Part shown: positions 1 to 7,217 of the stretch, piece by piece
Layout of the letters: every line of letters begins with the position of its first letter
How positions within the stretch are numbered: the first letter of the stretch is position 1
From: UBA1227 sp963629305
Lineage (GTDB): Bacteria; Bacillota; Clostridia; Oscillospirales; Acutalibacteraceae
Direction of reading: 5' to 3'
Assembly (NCBI GenBank): GCA_963629305.1
Contig: CAVGIJ010000031.1
Location: forward strand, 1-11,255
Length of the DNA: 11,255 nt
Program-made: the position numbers and the translations under genes
The notes under the pieces: generated by a model
What the model was told of the DNA's origin: nothing
Database searches by the model: none
Seen by the model: only the letters and a program-made list of their open reading frames with translations

Positions 1-724
1 CTTTAAGTATCTGTTTTCTTTTAAGCGGTTCAAGGTCACGGTCAAGTATGTTGTCAAGAAACCCTACTATGGTTTCGTCATTTTTATCCTCAAAGTTCCC
101 GAGTCCTATGAAGATAATGTCTATGAGGTCATACTTTTCTCTGTTTCCTTTATAACATCCTAGCATATTTTTCTCTTGAAAACAATATTCCGTAACCGTA
201 TTGTGAAGCTGTTTTTCTCCGTTTATACATATCCATATACTGTATACTTTTCGCAGCTTATCATAATCGGCATTTTTAAACTCCATGCCGTTTTGTGCGG
301 AGATAAGTCTGCTTGCATAGTATACCGCCCTTTTAAAGGGCGGTTCCTTTTTACCGTGAATGGTTTGCGCCTCTATGTTGATTATGAGTTTTATGTACTC
401 ATCAGTTCCGGGAACAAGAGTATTGAATCTTATGTCATAGTAAACAGTACCCTCTCGTTCCAGCTTATCAACAGTATCAGCACCTGTGATATGCGGATTG
501 TTTTCATCATGCGGATAACTCTCATCGGGATTTACACCGGTACTGAATGAAACGGTATTTCCCTCTATACACTGTTCCTCTATGAATTTCATATCATAAT
601 TTTTATACTCGCTTACACAGGATTTGAGTATCTTTGCAAGTATCGGCTTTTGAGATAAAGCCTTTTTACAGACAGTATCATACCTGGATTTTTTTAATTT
701 CAGTTCCTCATTATTTGGATTCAT
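1..724 (-). CDS. PD-(D/E)XK nuclease family transposase-like protein (partial, C-terminus off the left edge)
   Basis: The frame is open from an ATG at 724 to the left edge, about 241 codons with no stop; the C-terminus is outside the window. Read by eye, the protein matches the Rpn/PDDEXK_2 group of putative transposases or recombination-promoting nucleases that is abundant in Clostridia. An N-terminal helical region (PILAKILKSCVSEY, near residues 27-40) is followed by a CIEG segment (52-55). The likely nuclease core is D97 (in YYDIRF) followed by E118-A-Q120 (in IINIEAQ). After it comes the family-typical RAVYYASRLISAQ stretch (132-144) and a VYSIWIC segment. An in-frame TAA lies three codons upstream of the ATG, so the start is well constrained. 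A weak purine-rich site (AGAGAGGG) lies 13 nt upstream. The gene is separated from the pilus operon by that operon's terminator, so it is probably transcribed on its own. The family assignment is confident; real mobility is unproven. Confidence 0.8.
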   Translation of the reverse strand, partial: MNPNNEELKLKKSRYDTVCKKALSQKPILAKILKSCVSEYKNYDMKFIEEQCIEGNTVSFSTGVNPDESYPHDENNPHITGADTVDKLEREGTVYYDIRFNTLVPGTDEYIKLIINIEAQTIHGKKEPPFKRAVYYASRLISAQNGMEFKNADYDKLRKVYSIWICINGEKQLHNTVTEYCFQEKNMLGCYKGNREKYDLIDIIFIGLGNFEDKNDETIVGFLDNILDRDLEPLKRKQILK

Positions 725-760
725 AATCAGTTATTTTCCCTCTCTGAAAAAGTTGTCACA

Positions 761-789
761 AGTATATGATAACGCCGTAGGTATGGGAA
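761..789 (-). promoter_or_regulatory. Candidate sigma-A promoter of the PD-(D/E)XK gene
   Basis: On the minus strand a TTCCCA box (784-789, four of six matches to TTGACA) is followed after exactly 17 nt by TATACT (761-766, five of six matches to TATAAT). This would start transcription about 30 nt upstream of the ATG at 724. The -35 box is weak, so this is a plausible candidate only. Confidence 0.35.
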
Positions 790-1174
790 AAACAAGTAGG
801 GAGTATGAAAGGTAAAATAAGGTATGTTTTGTGTCGCAATGTACGAATTTGAAGTGTAAAAGAACCGGACTTTCGTGCCGTTCAAACGAAAATTCTATCA
901 ATTAAATGCGTAAAGAGACACCGTTTTATATGAAAGACGAAGCGTCGCTCACCTTTTAAAAATAGAATGGGGCGCTAGCGGAGTATTGAGTAGAAAATGA
1001 TGTCTCTTCAGAAAGCTTTACCTTGAAAAAGTATCATTAAAAACCGCTCCACAAAAAGTCTTTCAAAAAAGATCCCTCTATATATAGAATACTTTTCGAG
1101 TCCAAAATCAGACAAAAAAAGAATGAAAGGTCGAAAATCTGCTATGAACGGTCGGAATGCTGTTAATAAAGTGT
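790..1174. other. Non-coding gap between the pilus operon terminator and the nuclease gene
   Basis: No convincing gene lies here. Very short ORFs exist (for example 17 codons on the plus strand at 1123-1176) but lack a ribosome binding site. The visible structure is an inverted repeat: AAGAGACA at 913-920 matches its reverse complement at 1001-1008. Between the arms are a small hairpin (GACG-AAG-CGTC, 936-946) and the 8-bp palindrome CGCTAGCG (973-980). This could be a folded RNA or the scar of a small element; neither is established. Confidence 0.4.
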
Positions 1175-1214
1175 AAAAACAAAAAAGCAGCTGACAGTTA
1201 ATTCTGCCAGCTGC
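1175..1214 (-). terminator. Rho-independent terminator of the minor pilin unit
   Basis: Minus-strand RNA reads GCAGCUGGCAG, a 6-nt loop, then CUGUCAGCUGC, an 11-bp stem with one G-U pair (arms 1204-1214 and 1187-1197). It is followed directly by TTTTTTGTTTTT (1186-1175). It starts 11 nt after the stop codon of the 798-aa prepilin gene, so it ends that transcript. The U-tract lies only on the minus-strand side, so it is directional. Confidence 0.93.
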
Positions 1215-1225
1215 AATTTTAGTAA

Positions 1226-3622
1226 TTATGATGTTACAGAAGATCTGTCAATCGTACTTCCTGTCGGAAGCGGTACCCAGATTTTATCCTCGGTGGTATC
1301 TATAAGGTTAAAGAATCCCTTTGACGACAACCTGCGTGTCTCAATATCCTTAACCATTGCCGTAGATGATGTCCATCCCGTCAAATCAAGAGGTACAGGA
1401 GTATTTTTGCTTGAAATCCATGTTACTCCCGACAACGCCGATGAAACTCTGGTTGATGAATCCGGCAAGTAGTACCATGTACTTCGTTTCGGGCTGTATA
1501 CAATCCACGCAAGGTTGTAAGAACGCAAGCTCGTGCTTACATCATTAACCGTATACTTTCCTTTAAGTCCGAGAACCTGGTCGGCATTGTCACCGGAAAT
1601 CTGCGTGATATTTTGTCTGTTCGTAAACAGGCTTGCAATACCGCCGATAACCTTGTTGAGAAGTCCGTCCTGAGTTGCCTTGTACCACGAATTCCAGTCA
1701 ACACCGTAAATGAAGTAATCCTTGTACTGGTGTCTGTTTATGGTGTAAGTTGAAACTCTTTCGGTTGAAGCAGTTGCACTTTCAAGTTCTTCGTACTGTG
1801 CCTGCTCGTAACAAAGCAATTTACACTGATAATGATAAACATAAACGTAAATCTTTTTTCCCTTCTTAACAGCAATCTTATTTCCGTCAGTATTCGTTTC
1901 TGCATCAGTGTCAGCCTGAAGGTAGAATATATGATTTCCTTTAAATGCTCCTCCATCGTCTTCTTTCAGATAATACCAGCCCTCGGGAATATCTGTGTTA
2001 GCAGTAATTGTATAACTTGTTTCATACTTTTCTCCACCATAACTGCCATCATTTGTATTCTTGCTTTGACTGCCAACACTCGTTATCAGTTTAAGATTAC
2101 TTCCCATTCTCTTTGAAAGGGCACTCCATGTTTCGGAGTATGAATCCCAACCGTATGAAAAAAGAGAAAGTTGCTCTTGATATGTACCGGGTGTAGTGCT
2201 TGAACCGTTGTTATTATACTTATAATAACCAAAATCCTTTCCAAATCCCGGAGATCCTCTGAGTGAAAGTAACGGTGTGCCACCGTTTATAGTGCTGACA
2301 TTTGTGTATCCATAATAACCCTTCGACTCACCGCCAAAAGCATTTGGATTGTTTGAAACATAATGAACTGCTGTCTCGTCGTATGCGGTTCCGGCCTTGT
2401 CATATATGTAAACATCTCTTTGGCTTGTTGTAAACAGCTTTGAGTAGTCGTCATTCAGACCGTCTTTATAATAAACAAGGTTTACAATTCCGTTTGAACT
2501 CGGGTCAGCATAACTGTTCATAACTGTTCCGCTGAAGAACTTTTCGTAGTCCTCCTCATGCGGAAACTCTGCCTTTGTTACCTTACCGTCACCGTTTTTA
2601 TCATAATAAGTGAGGAGGAATCCCGTATAGAGTTCTTCTTTATCGGCAACAACCTTATAGTAAACGTTGTTTGAGTCACTTATTGTGGTCGGTTCAAACT
2701 TGAGAAGTTCTTTTATCTTTTCCTGGTAATGAGCTCGAAGATTTTTGTAACCTGTGGCGTCATCGCCTTCCCATGCGGTTGTTGAAGATCCGTCGCCATA
2801 AATGGCAAGCTGTCTTACACTCTTTAATTCCGCAAACTTATCCTTCTGAATTCTCTTGCCTTCTGCATCAGCATTGTCTTGGAGAGGGTCGTTGAAGTAG
2901 TTGTTTACAATGCCGAGCTTTTGCCAATATTCGGAAAGTATTGCGTTGTAGCGGTCCATGTACTCTTGAACCTTGTACTCAAAGGCCCATGCATTGTCGC
3001 CGCCCGCAATGGCAAGCTCGTCAACGGTGAAGTACAAGTATTGGTTGTAGGCATCTTCGCCGCTTGCGCTCTTGTCCATGCTTATTGTATTTTGGTTGGA
3101 ATTGCTTCTGATAAGTGAAAGGTTAAGACACTTTATAACGGCATCCTTTGAAAATACGCACTTGCCGTCTCTGTAAACCTCAACAGTCATGTCAACGTGT
3201 CTTTGGTCTTTTCCCGTTTCAACAATCCTGTACTTAACAGTTCTTGAGTTGTAGAAGCTGTCCGAATAAAGTGAGATATACTCCGATGCGTTTCCGTCAT
3301 CGTCTGCCTTTTCTCTGTACATAAGCTTTCCGGATGTTGTATCGTTATCCGAAACAGAAATCATGATAGACTGCTGCTTGTTGGTAGTCTTCGGAGTCGC
3401 GGAAATTGTGAGACTCGTTGAATACTTGAGCATGGATTCAAGTGTAGAATATACAGAGTTTCCGACCATTCTGTCGAGAGCCGCCTGACTGGTTGAAACA
3501 AAGATATTGTTACTTGAAATAATCATTCCCATTGTGGAAGTCATAAGAATACTGAGTATTACAAGAGAAATAATCATTTCAATGAGTGTCATACCACGTT
3601 TATCATAACGAAGTTTAAACAT
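1226..3622 (-). CDS. Very large type IV prepilin-like minor pilin (798 aa) with an EF-hand loop
   Basis: The N-terminus is a class III signal: a short basic leader (MFKLRYDKRG) with cleavage after G10, then MTLIEMIISLVILSIL, which keeps Glu5 and the hydrophobic assembly helix (about residues 11-35). Ordinary type IV pilins are 120-200 aa, so about 750 residues of extra exported domain are present. That part is rich in Tyr, Ser, Thr, Asn and Gly, and I recognise no family in it except one canonical EF-hand calcium loop at 341-352 (DKNGDGKVTKAE; ligands D341, N343, D345, T349, E352). Cysteines are few (155, 165, 600, 604). The start is the ATG at 3622 with an AAAGGAT site upstream; other nearby ATGs are out of frame. 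It is the last gene of the unit, 36 nt after the small prepilin gene and 11 nt before a terminator. A likely role is a tip or PilJ/PilW-like minor pilin, possibly adhesive; that is inference from size, position and prepilin signal. Confidence 0.85.
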   Translation of the reverse strand: MFKLRYDKRGMTLIEMIISLVILSILMTSTMGMIISSNNIFVSTSQAALDRMVGNSVYSTLESMLKYSTSLTISATPKTTNKQQSIMISVSDNDTTSGKLMYREKADDDGNASEYISLYSDSFYNSRTVKYRIVETGKDQRHVDMTVEVYRDGKCVFSKDAVIKCLNLSLIRSNSNQNTISMDKSASGEDAYNQYLYFTVDELAIAGGDNAWAFEYKVQEYMDRYNAILSEYWQKLGIVNNYFNDPLQDNADAEGKRIQKDKFAELKSVRQLAIYGDGSSTTAWEGDDATGYKNLRAHYQEKIKELLKFEPTTISDSNNVYYKVVADKEELYTGFLLTYYDKNGDGKVTKAEFPHEEDYEKFFSGTVMNSYADPSSNGIVNLVYYKDGLNDDYSKLFTTSQRDVYIYDKAGTAYDETAVHYVSNNPNAFGGESKGYYGYTNVSTINGGTPLLSLRGSPGFGKDFGYYKYNNNGSSTTPGTYQEQLSLFSYGWDSYSETWSALSKRMGSNLKLITSVGSQSKNTNDGSYGGEKYETSYTITANTDIPEGWYYLKEDDGGAFKGNHIFYLQADTDAETNTDGNKIAVKKGKKIYVYVYHYQCKLLCYEQAQYEELESATASTERVSTYTINRHQYKDYFIYGVDWNSWYKATQDGLLNKVIGGIASLFTNRQNITQISGDNADQVLGLKGKYTVNDVSTSLRSYNLAWIVYSPKRSTWYYLPDSSTRVSSALSGVTWISSKNTPVPLDLTGWTSSTAMVKDIETRRLSSKGFFNLIDTTEDKIWVPLPTGSTIDRSSVTS

Positions 3623-3658
3623 TAGTCATGCATCCTTTCAATAATACTTCAGAATTCT

Positions 3659-4066
3659 TCAGTCGCCCGTTTCTTCAGCGTTTATAACGAATTCAAAAGT
3701 TCCCGGAAGAAATTCTCTGTAAGTGAGTTTTGATTTTCCGGTATCAGTGCTGACCATCAATTCACCGTTTACTGTTTTGTTAATGGCTGTTCCGTTTTGC
3801 TTCTTTCCGACAATTCTGATTGTCTTTACGCTTGTGTCGGTTGAAAGGTCTACGGAGACGTCACTGTCTCTTGATTCCTGTTTTTCCTGAAGTTCAATAG
3901 ACGAAGATGTTGCGTCGCTCGCGTTTTTGTAGAGGGTTGCTCTGTTGATGATATTGGCACATGAGGCAAAGCTCTGTACAAGCATAATTCCCGCAATAGC
4001 CAAAAGCGTTATACCGATAATCATCTCAACGAGAGTCATACCTTTTTTGTTATTCAAAGCCTTCAT
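3659..4066 (-). CDS. Type IV prepilin-like minor pilin (PilV/GspI-like, 135 aa)
   Basis: The leader MKALNNKKG is followed by MTLVEMIIGITLLAIAGIMLV. This gives a prepilin peptidase site after G9, a Glu at mature position 5 and one N-terminal hydrophobic helix (about residues 10-31). The remainder is a small polar domain with predicted beta content (KTIRIVGKKQ, FEFVINAE) and no cysteine pair. The start is the ATG at 4066. A strong AAGGAGGGA site (4075-4083) overlaps the stop codon of the upstream 552-aa gene, so translation of the two is probably coupled. Its size and its place between a GspK/PilX-like gene and a large pilin-like gene fit a minor pilin of the PilV/GspI type that primes pilus assembly. 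The prepilin class is certain from the N-terminus; the exact minor pilin identity is inferred from context. Confidence 0.85.
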   Translation of the reverse strand: MKALNNKKGMTLVEMIIGITLLAIAGIMLVQSFASCANIINRATLYKNASDATSSSIELQEKQESRDSDVSVDLSTDTSVKTIRIVGKKQNGTAINKTVNGELMVSTDTGKSKLTYREFLPGTFEFVINAEETGD

Positions 4067-4081
4067 GAAGCATGTCCCTCC

Positions 4082-5740
4082 TTAGTCAGAATAGTTAACA
4101 ACTGTCCAATACTCAGCAACCTTTTGCTTTGCAATCTGTGAGCCGCTTGAGTTTGTATATGTTACATTGGCATTTCCGTTTACTATGAGGTGATCACAAT
4201 AAATCTCACCGAGAACCGTTACCTTGTCGTTTAAGATAACCGTTGTGTTGTCGCCGCCGTAGATGGAGTATGCGAATACCAAGTCCTGAACATTGTCCGT
4301 TCTGCCGCCGACCTTACAGCCGAGCTCTATGGACGAGTTTTCTTCAAGGTAAACTATAACATATGCCATGTTGTTCTTTATCTTGAACCAGTTTTCGAGG
4401 TTACCCGAAATCCAATTTTCAATGTTTTCTATTCCGCCGTAGATAACCGACTGCTTTGCGGGGTCTTTGCCGTACTTAACTCTGACCTTGAGGCCGTCCG
4501 TTGTTCCGCCGTCTACAAAGAGATAAACAAGCGGTATAACGTCGTCGCTGCGTGTGTTTTCATCAAGTGCGTTAAACTCAATGTACGAAACGTCGAAAAC
4601 ACGAAGGCCGTTATTTGTGATATACTTTCCGATAACCTTATCAACAATATCTGCTGAAATCTGCTCGAACCAGTTACCGTTTTGCTTTTTCTCCTCAATA
4701 TCCTTTTTCAGTTCATTTGAAAGAGAGAGAAGCTTGATATACTGAATAGCGAGAGCGTCGCTGTTTTGTTTTGTAAGACTCATGTTTTGGTTTTGCATGT
4801 CGGAGTAGATATTGTCAAGTCCGAGCCAATCAATAACCTTCTTAAGTGAGCCGTCCTCGTCAAGTCCGAAATAACCGAAATGGTTCGATGCTCTTGAGTT
4901 GGAGTTGTTACAATACTTGAGTGTATAGTTTGTTATGTTCTTGAGTGTGTTTATAACGGACGATGTATACTCGGTGCTGTCATCGTCGCCTGCTTTCAGG
5001 GTCTTGTTGGAAATGATATACTCCTCAGGACCCCAAATCTTCCTTATGTATCTTGAGCCCGATGCTCTTGAAAACTTAACCGTGCTTCCGAACTTATGAC
5101 GGGCAACCGTTGCGCCCGCAAGGATTTGAGCGTCACCCTTTGTAACGAGGTTACCGTTGTCAAGGAGAACGTTGCAGCCGTTCATCGTGGTCTGGAACAT
5201 GGTGTTTGCATTGTTCCAATAAAGGTCTGTGTTGTCACCGAGTTTAAGTGATGCGCCCGCACTGCCTGCGGAAATATTCTTTACGGCAATTCCCGCAAAG
5301 TAAAGAGGCTGTCTTACAACCGTACTCTTTATTGTATACTCCTCATCCGCATACTTTGCCGTAACGGATAAGTCTACCTCGTCGCCGTCACCGCGTTCAA
5401 GCGTTGCGGTTGCGGTACCCATCTCTTTTGGGAAGTTGAAGTCCGTTATCTCTATGGTTGAGTTTCTGTCCGGAAGTATGTCCGGGTCAAGATCCTCATA
5501 TGTTGTGTATCCGTCAGATGCGACAACTGCCTTTTGAGCCTGATCGGAAAATTCTTCTATAAGCGCATTGGTAGCACTCCTTGCAGTGAAATATGCCTGC
5601 TGACGCTTAACCGTATACATGGTGTAATTAAAGTAAGCATACGACGCAGTCAATATACTACCAAGTAATATAGTCAAAATAACAGTAAGAAGAATCGTCC
5701 AAAGTATAGCCGATCCTTTTTTGTTATTTATTACTTTCAT
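4082..5740 (-). CDS. GspK/PilX-like minor pilin without Glu5 (552 aa)
   Basis: The leader MKVINNKKG is almost identical to that of the next gene, followed by SAILWTILLTVILTILLGSIL. The processing site after G9 and the hydrophobic helix (10-35) are present, but mature position 5 is Trp, not Glu. Loss of Glu5 is typical of GspK-type tip pilins and is also seen in PilX-like proteins. The helix runs into YTVKRQQAYFTARSATNALIEEF (43-64), in the style of PilX N-terminal domains. Two beta-rich Gly/Asn stretches follow, about 150-225 and the last 80 residues; the latter (VTVLGEIYCDHLIVNGNANVTY) resembles the short beta-strand repeats at the C-termini of many PilX-like proteins. Between them is a more helical region. 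The start is the ATG at 5740 with AAGGAGG (5750-5756) 9 nt upstream. It is the first gene of the second transcription unit, behind its own promoter and leader hairpin. The likely role is initiating or capping the pilus tip. Confidence 0.82.
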   Translation of the reverse strand: MKVINNKKGSAILWTILLTVILTILLGSILTASYAYFNYTMYTVKRQQAYFTARSATNALIEEFSDQAQKAVVASDGYTTYEDLDPDILPDRNSTIEITDFNFPKEMGTATATLERGDGDEVDLSVTAKYADEEYTIKSTVVRQPLYFAGIAVKNISAGSAGASLKLGDNTDLYWNNANTMFQTTMNGCNVLLDNGNLVTKGDAQILAGATVARHKFGSTVKFSRASGSRYIRKIWGPEEYIISNKTLKAGDDDSTEYTSSVINTLKNITNYTLKYCNNSNSRASNHFGYFGLDEDGSLKKVIDWLGLDNIYSDMQNQNMSLTKQNSDALAIQYIKLLSLSNELKKDIEEKKQNGNWFEQISADIVDKVIGKYITNNGLRVFDVSYIEFNALDENTRSDDVIPLVYLFVDGGTTDGLKVRVKYGKDPAKQSVIYGGIENIENWISGNLENWFKIKNNMAYVIVYLEENSSIELGCKVGGRTDNVQDLVFAYSIYGGDNTTVILNDKVTVLGEIYCDHLIVNGNANVTYTNSSGSQIAKQKVAEYWTVVNYSD

Positions 5741-5792
5741 AGTTAAGAACCTCCTTAAACGATTGGAGAATTAGCTGTGCCAACATTTTTTC

Positions 5793-5828
5793 GGAGTTGG
5801 TCGGAGTCGACAAACTTCGACCAACTCC
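5793..5828 (-). promoter_or_regulatory. Perfect 11-bp hairpin at the predicted 5' end of the minor pilin transcript
   Basis: GGAGTTGGTCG (5793-5803) and its exact reverse complement (5818-5828) enclose a 14-nt loop in which AGT/ACT can add three more pairs after one mismatch. In minus-strand RNA it begins about 5 nt after the predicted start site of the promoter at 5841-5869. It is followed by GAAAAAATG, not a U-run, so it is not a terminator for the pilO transcript. A transcript-stabilising 5' stem or an operator are the likely readings. Confidence 0.6.
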
Positions 5829-5840
5829 ATCTTCATTTTA

Positions 5841-5869
5841 ATTATATACTAATGGTTCTGAAATGTGAA
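5841..5869 (-). promoter_or_regulatory. Strong internal sigma-A promoter driving the three minor pilin genes
   Basis: On the minus strand TTCACA (5864-5869, five of six matches to TTGACA) is followed by a 17-nt spacer and a perfect TATAAT (5841-5846). It lies 18 nt beyond the pilO stop codon and about 100 nt before the next ATG (5740). The start site should fall near 5834. This splits the locus into an assembly unit and a minor pilin unit. Confidence 0.75.
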
Positions 5870-5887
5870 TAGTTTTTTAACAAAATT

Positions 5888-6496
5888 TTAAGCAAATGTT
5901 TCCGAAAGTGCCATGAAGAAGTCAACCGATACTGCTGTGCCCTCTGTTGAGTTTGCAAAACTTGTATTCTGGATGTAAATACCTTCGTCGGCATTTAACT
6001 TATCAATAAAAGTAATTATCTGATCTGTTGTGCCCGAAACATTTACTGTGATATGAGCAAGTCTTGTATTTGCTTCTTCTGCCGATTCTCCGCCTGTTCC
6101 TACATTTTCACCGTTCTCACCGGCAGCAACCGTATAAGGTGAAATGGATGTTTTTGTTACAGGTGACGGAGAGATTGAAAAGCTTGTAACAGAAAGTCCG
6201 CACGGAGTGATGAGAGTATCAACTACCGCATCTTGAATCTTGTCGTTTGTAAGGTCTCCGTAAACTCTGTCGGCTGTTTTAGCATAATCAGCCTTTGCTG
6301 TCTCGTATCCCTTTTCATAAGTCGGGATTGCGGCAATTTCATTTGACATTTCAGTTTTCTTTGCGGAAAGTTCCTCAATCTTACCCTTTGCTTCGGAAAT
6401 TCCGGTAACTGCCGGTTTGATTCCGAAGAAGCAAATTGCAAATGTAAGAAGAAGAGCCGCTGCTATGATAATTAATTTTTTATCGTTTGCACTCAT
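5888..6496 (-). CDS. pilO: PilO-like type IV pilus inner-membrane alignment protein
   Basis: At 202 aa the protein matches the usual PilO length and plan. It has a short cytoplasmic tail, one membrane segment (KLIIIAAALLLTFAICFFG, about 7-25), a charged coiled coil (about 33-80, with AKGKIEELSAKKTEMSNEI) and a small extracytoplasmic alpha/beta domain (85-202). A Gly/Glu-rich linker near 125-142 interrupts that domain. PilO pairs with PilN in the membrane and links the PilM-PilN complex to pilus assembly; in bacteria with one membrane there is no PilP or PilQ partner. The start is the ATG at 6496 with AAAGGGGA (6506-6513) just upstream, next to the pilN stop codon. Sequence identity to PilO is low by eye, so the name rests on architecture plus gene order pilM-pilN-pilO. 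Confidence 0.78.
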   Translation of the reverse strand: MSANDKKLIIIAAALLLTFAICFFGIKPAVTGISEAKGKIEELSAKKTEMSNEIAAIPTYEKGYETAKADYAKTADRVYGDLTNDKIQDAVVDTLITPCGLSVTSFSISPSPVTKTSISPYTVAAGENGENVGTGGESAEEANTRLAHITVNVSGTTDQIITFIDKLNADEGIYIQNTSFANSTEGTAVSVDFFMALSETFA

Positions 6497-6514
6497 TGTT
6501 TTATGTCCCCTTTC

Positions 6515-7201
6515 TTACTTTGCTTCAGCTGCGGATGCAGTGCATACGCATGTTACTGTGAATGAATATCCGCCTTCTGCCTCGCCGTTGAATGAGTTGT
6601 ACTCAACGTCTGCGAAAAGTCCGGTAGCTTCCATTGCTCTTACAAATCCCGAAATTCCGCCTGTTGCCGTTGCGGTGCCGGAAATTGAGAATACTCCCGT
6701 GTCACCTGCGTAACCGTATTGACCGATTGTAACGCCGTTATCCGTTGCACACTTGCTTATTGCACTGAAGAATGCCTTGTTTACATCCGGATAAGAATCA
6801 ATGGCCTTAATGAGTGCCTCAAGATTTGTCTTTTGAGTGTTTACATTGTCGGTCTTTTCTTTGAGTGCGACAGCCTCATTGTAAGAAGCGACATTGTCAG
6901 GGTCGTTGATGTAATTGTTAAGCGACTTTACCTTCTGGTTCATGAAAATCTTGATACCGGTAGTAAGAACAAATACAATTACGGCAACAAGAAGGATGAT
7001 GATAAGAGGCTTTACAATCTTTGAAATGTCTACATTGCTCTTCTTGCCCTCAACAACTATTTCGTACTTCTCGAGGAAGTTCATCTGATTCTTTTCAAGG
7101 TATTGAAGCTTTGGCTTCTTTTCTTTTTTCTCCTTTTTCTTCGGAGCGGGAGCTATACCCTCTGCCTCAGGAGTTGCATTTTTATTTATCATGTCTGCCA
7201 T
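6515..7201 (-). CDS. pilN: PilN-like type IV pilus assembly protein with an extended N-terminus
   Basis: The 228-aa protein has one membrane segment (about 65-86, PLIIILLVAVIVFVLTTGI), a coiled-coil stretch (about 88-131) and a C-terminal ferredoxin-like domain (about 137-224), the plan of PilN. It sits directly after pilM and before pilO. Unusually, about 64 residues precede the membrane helix, including a Lys/Glu run (KKKEKKEKKPK, 21-31). Canonical PilN has a short tail with an INLLP-type motif that docks into PilM. Here NQMNFLEKYE (38-47) may be the equivalent, as a hydrophobic MNFL core in a similar position relative to the membrane. The start is the ATG at 7201 with AGAGGGG (7212-7218) overlapping the end of pilM, which suggests coupled translation. 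The name is based on architecture and order rather than strong identity. Confidence 0.78.
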   Translation of the reverse strand: MADMINKNATPEAEGIAPAPKKKEKKEKKPKLQYLEKNQMNFLEKYEIVVEGKKSNVDISKIVKPLIIILLVAVIVFVLTTGIKIFMNQKVKSLNNYINDPDNVASYNEAVALKEKTDNVNTQKTNLEALIKAIDSYPDVNKAFFSAISKCATDNGVTIGQYGYAGDTGVFSISGTATATGGISGFVRAMEATGLFADVEYNSFNGEAEGGYSFTVTCVCTASAAEAK

Positions 7202-7217
7202 TTCGTATACACCCCTC

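Noticed and set aside
176..550. 124-codon plus-strand ORF at the left end
   Set aside because: It lies antisense to the PD-(D/E)XK gene, whose frame carries recognisable family motifs.
1123..1176. 17-codon plus-strand ORF with two imperfect tandem copies (ATGAAAGGTCG / ATGAACGGTCG)
   Set aside because: No ribosome binding site, very short, and it runs into the terminator's T-tract region; the repeat is short and imperfect.
5793..5828. Hairpin after pilO read as a terminator
   Set aside because: On the minus strand it is followed by GAAAAAATG instead of a U-run, and on the plus strand there is no gene to terminate and only a weak T-stretch.
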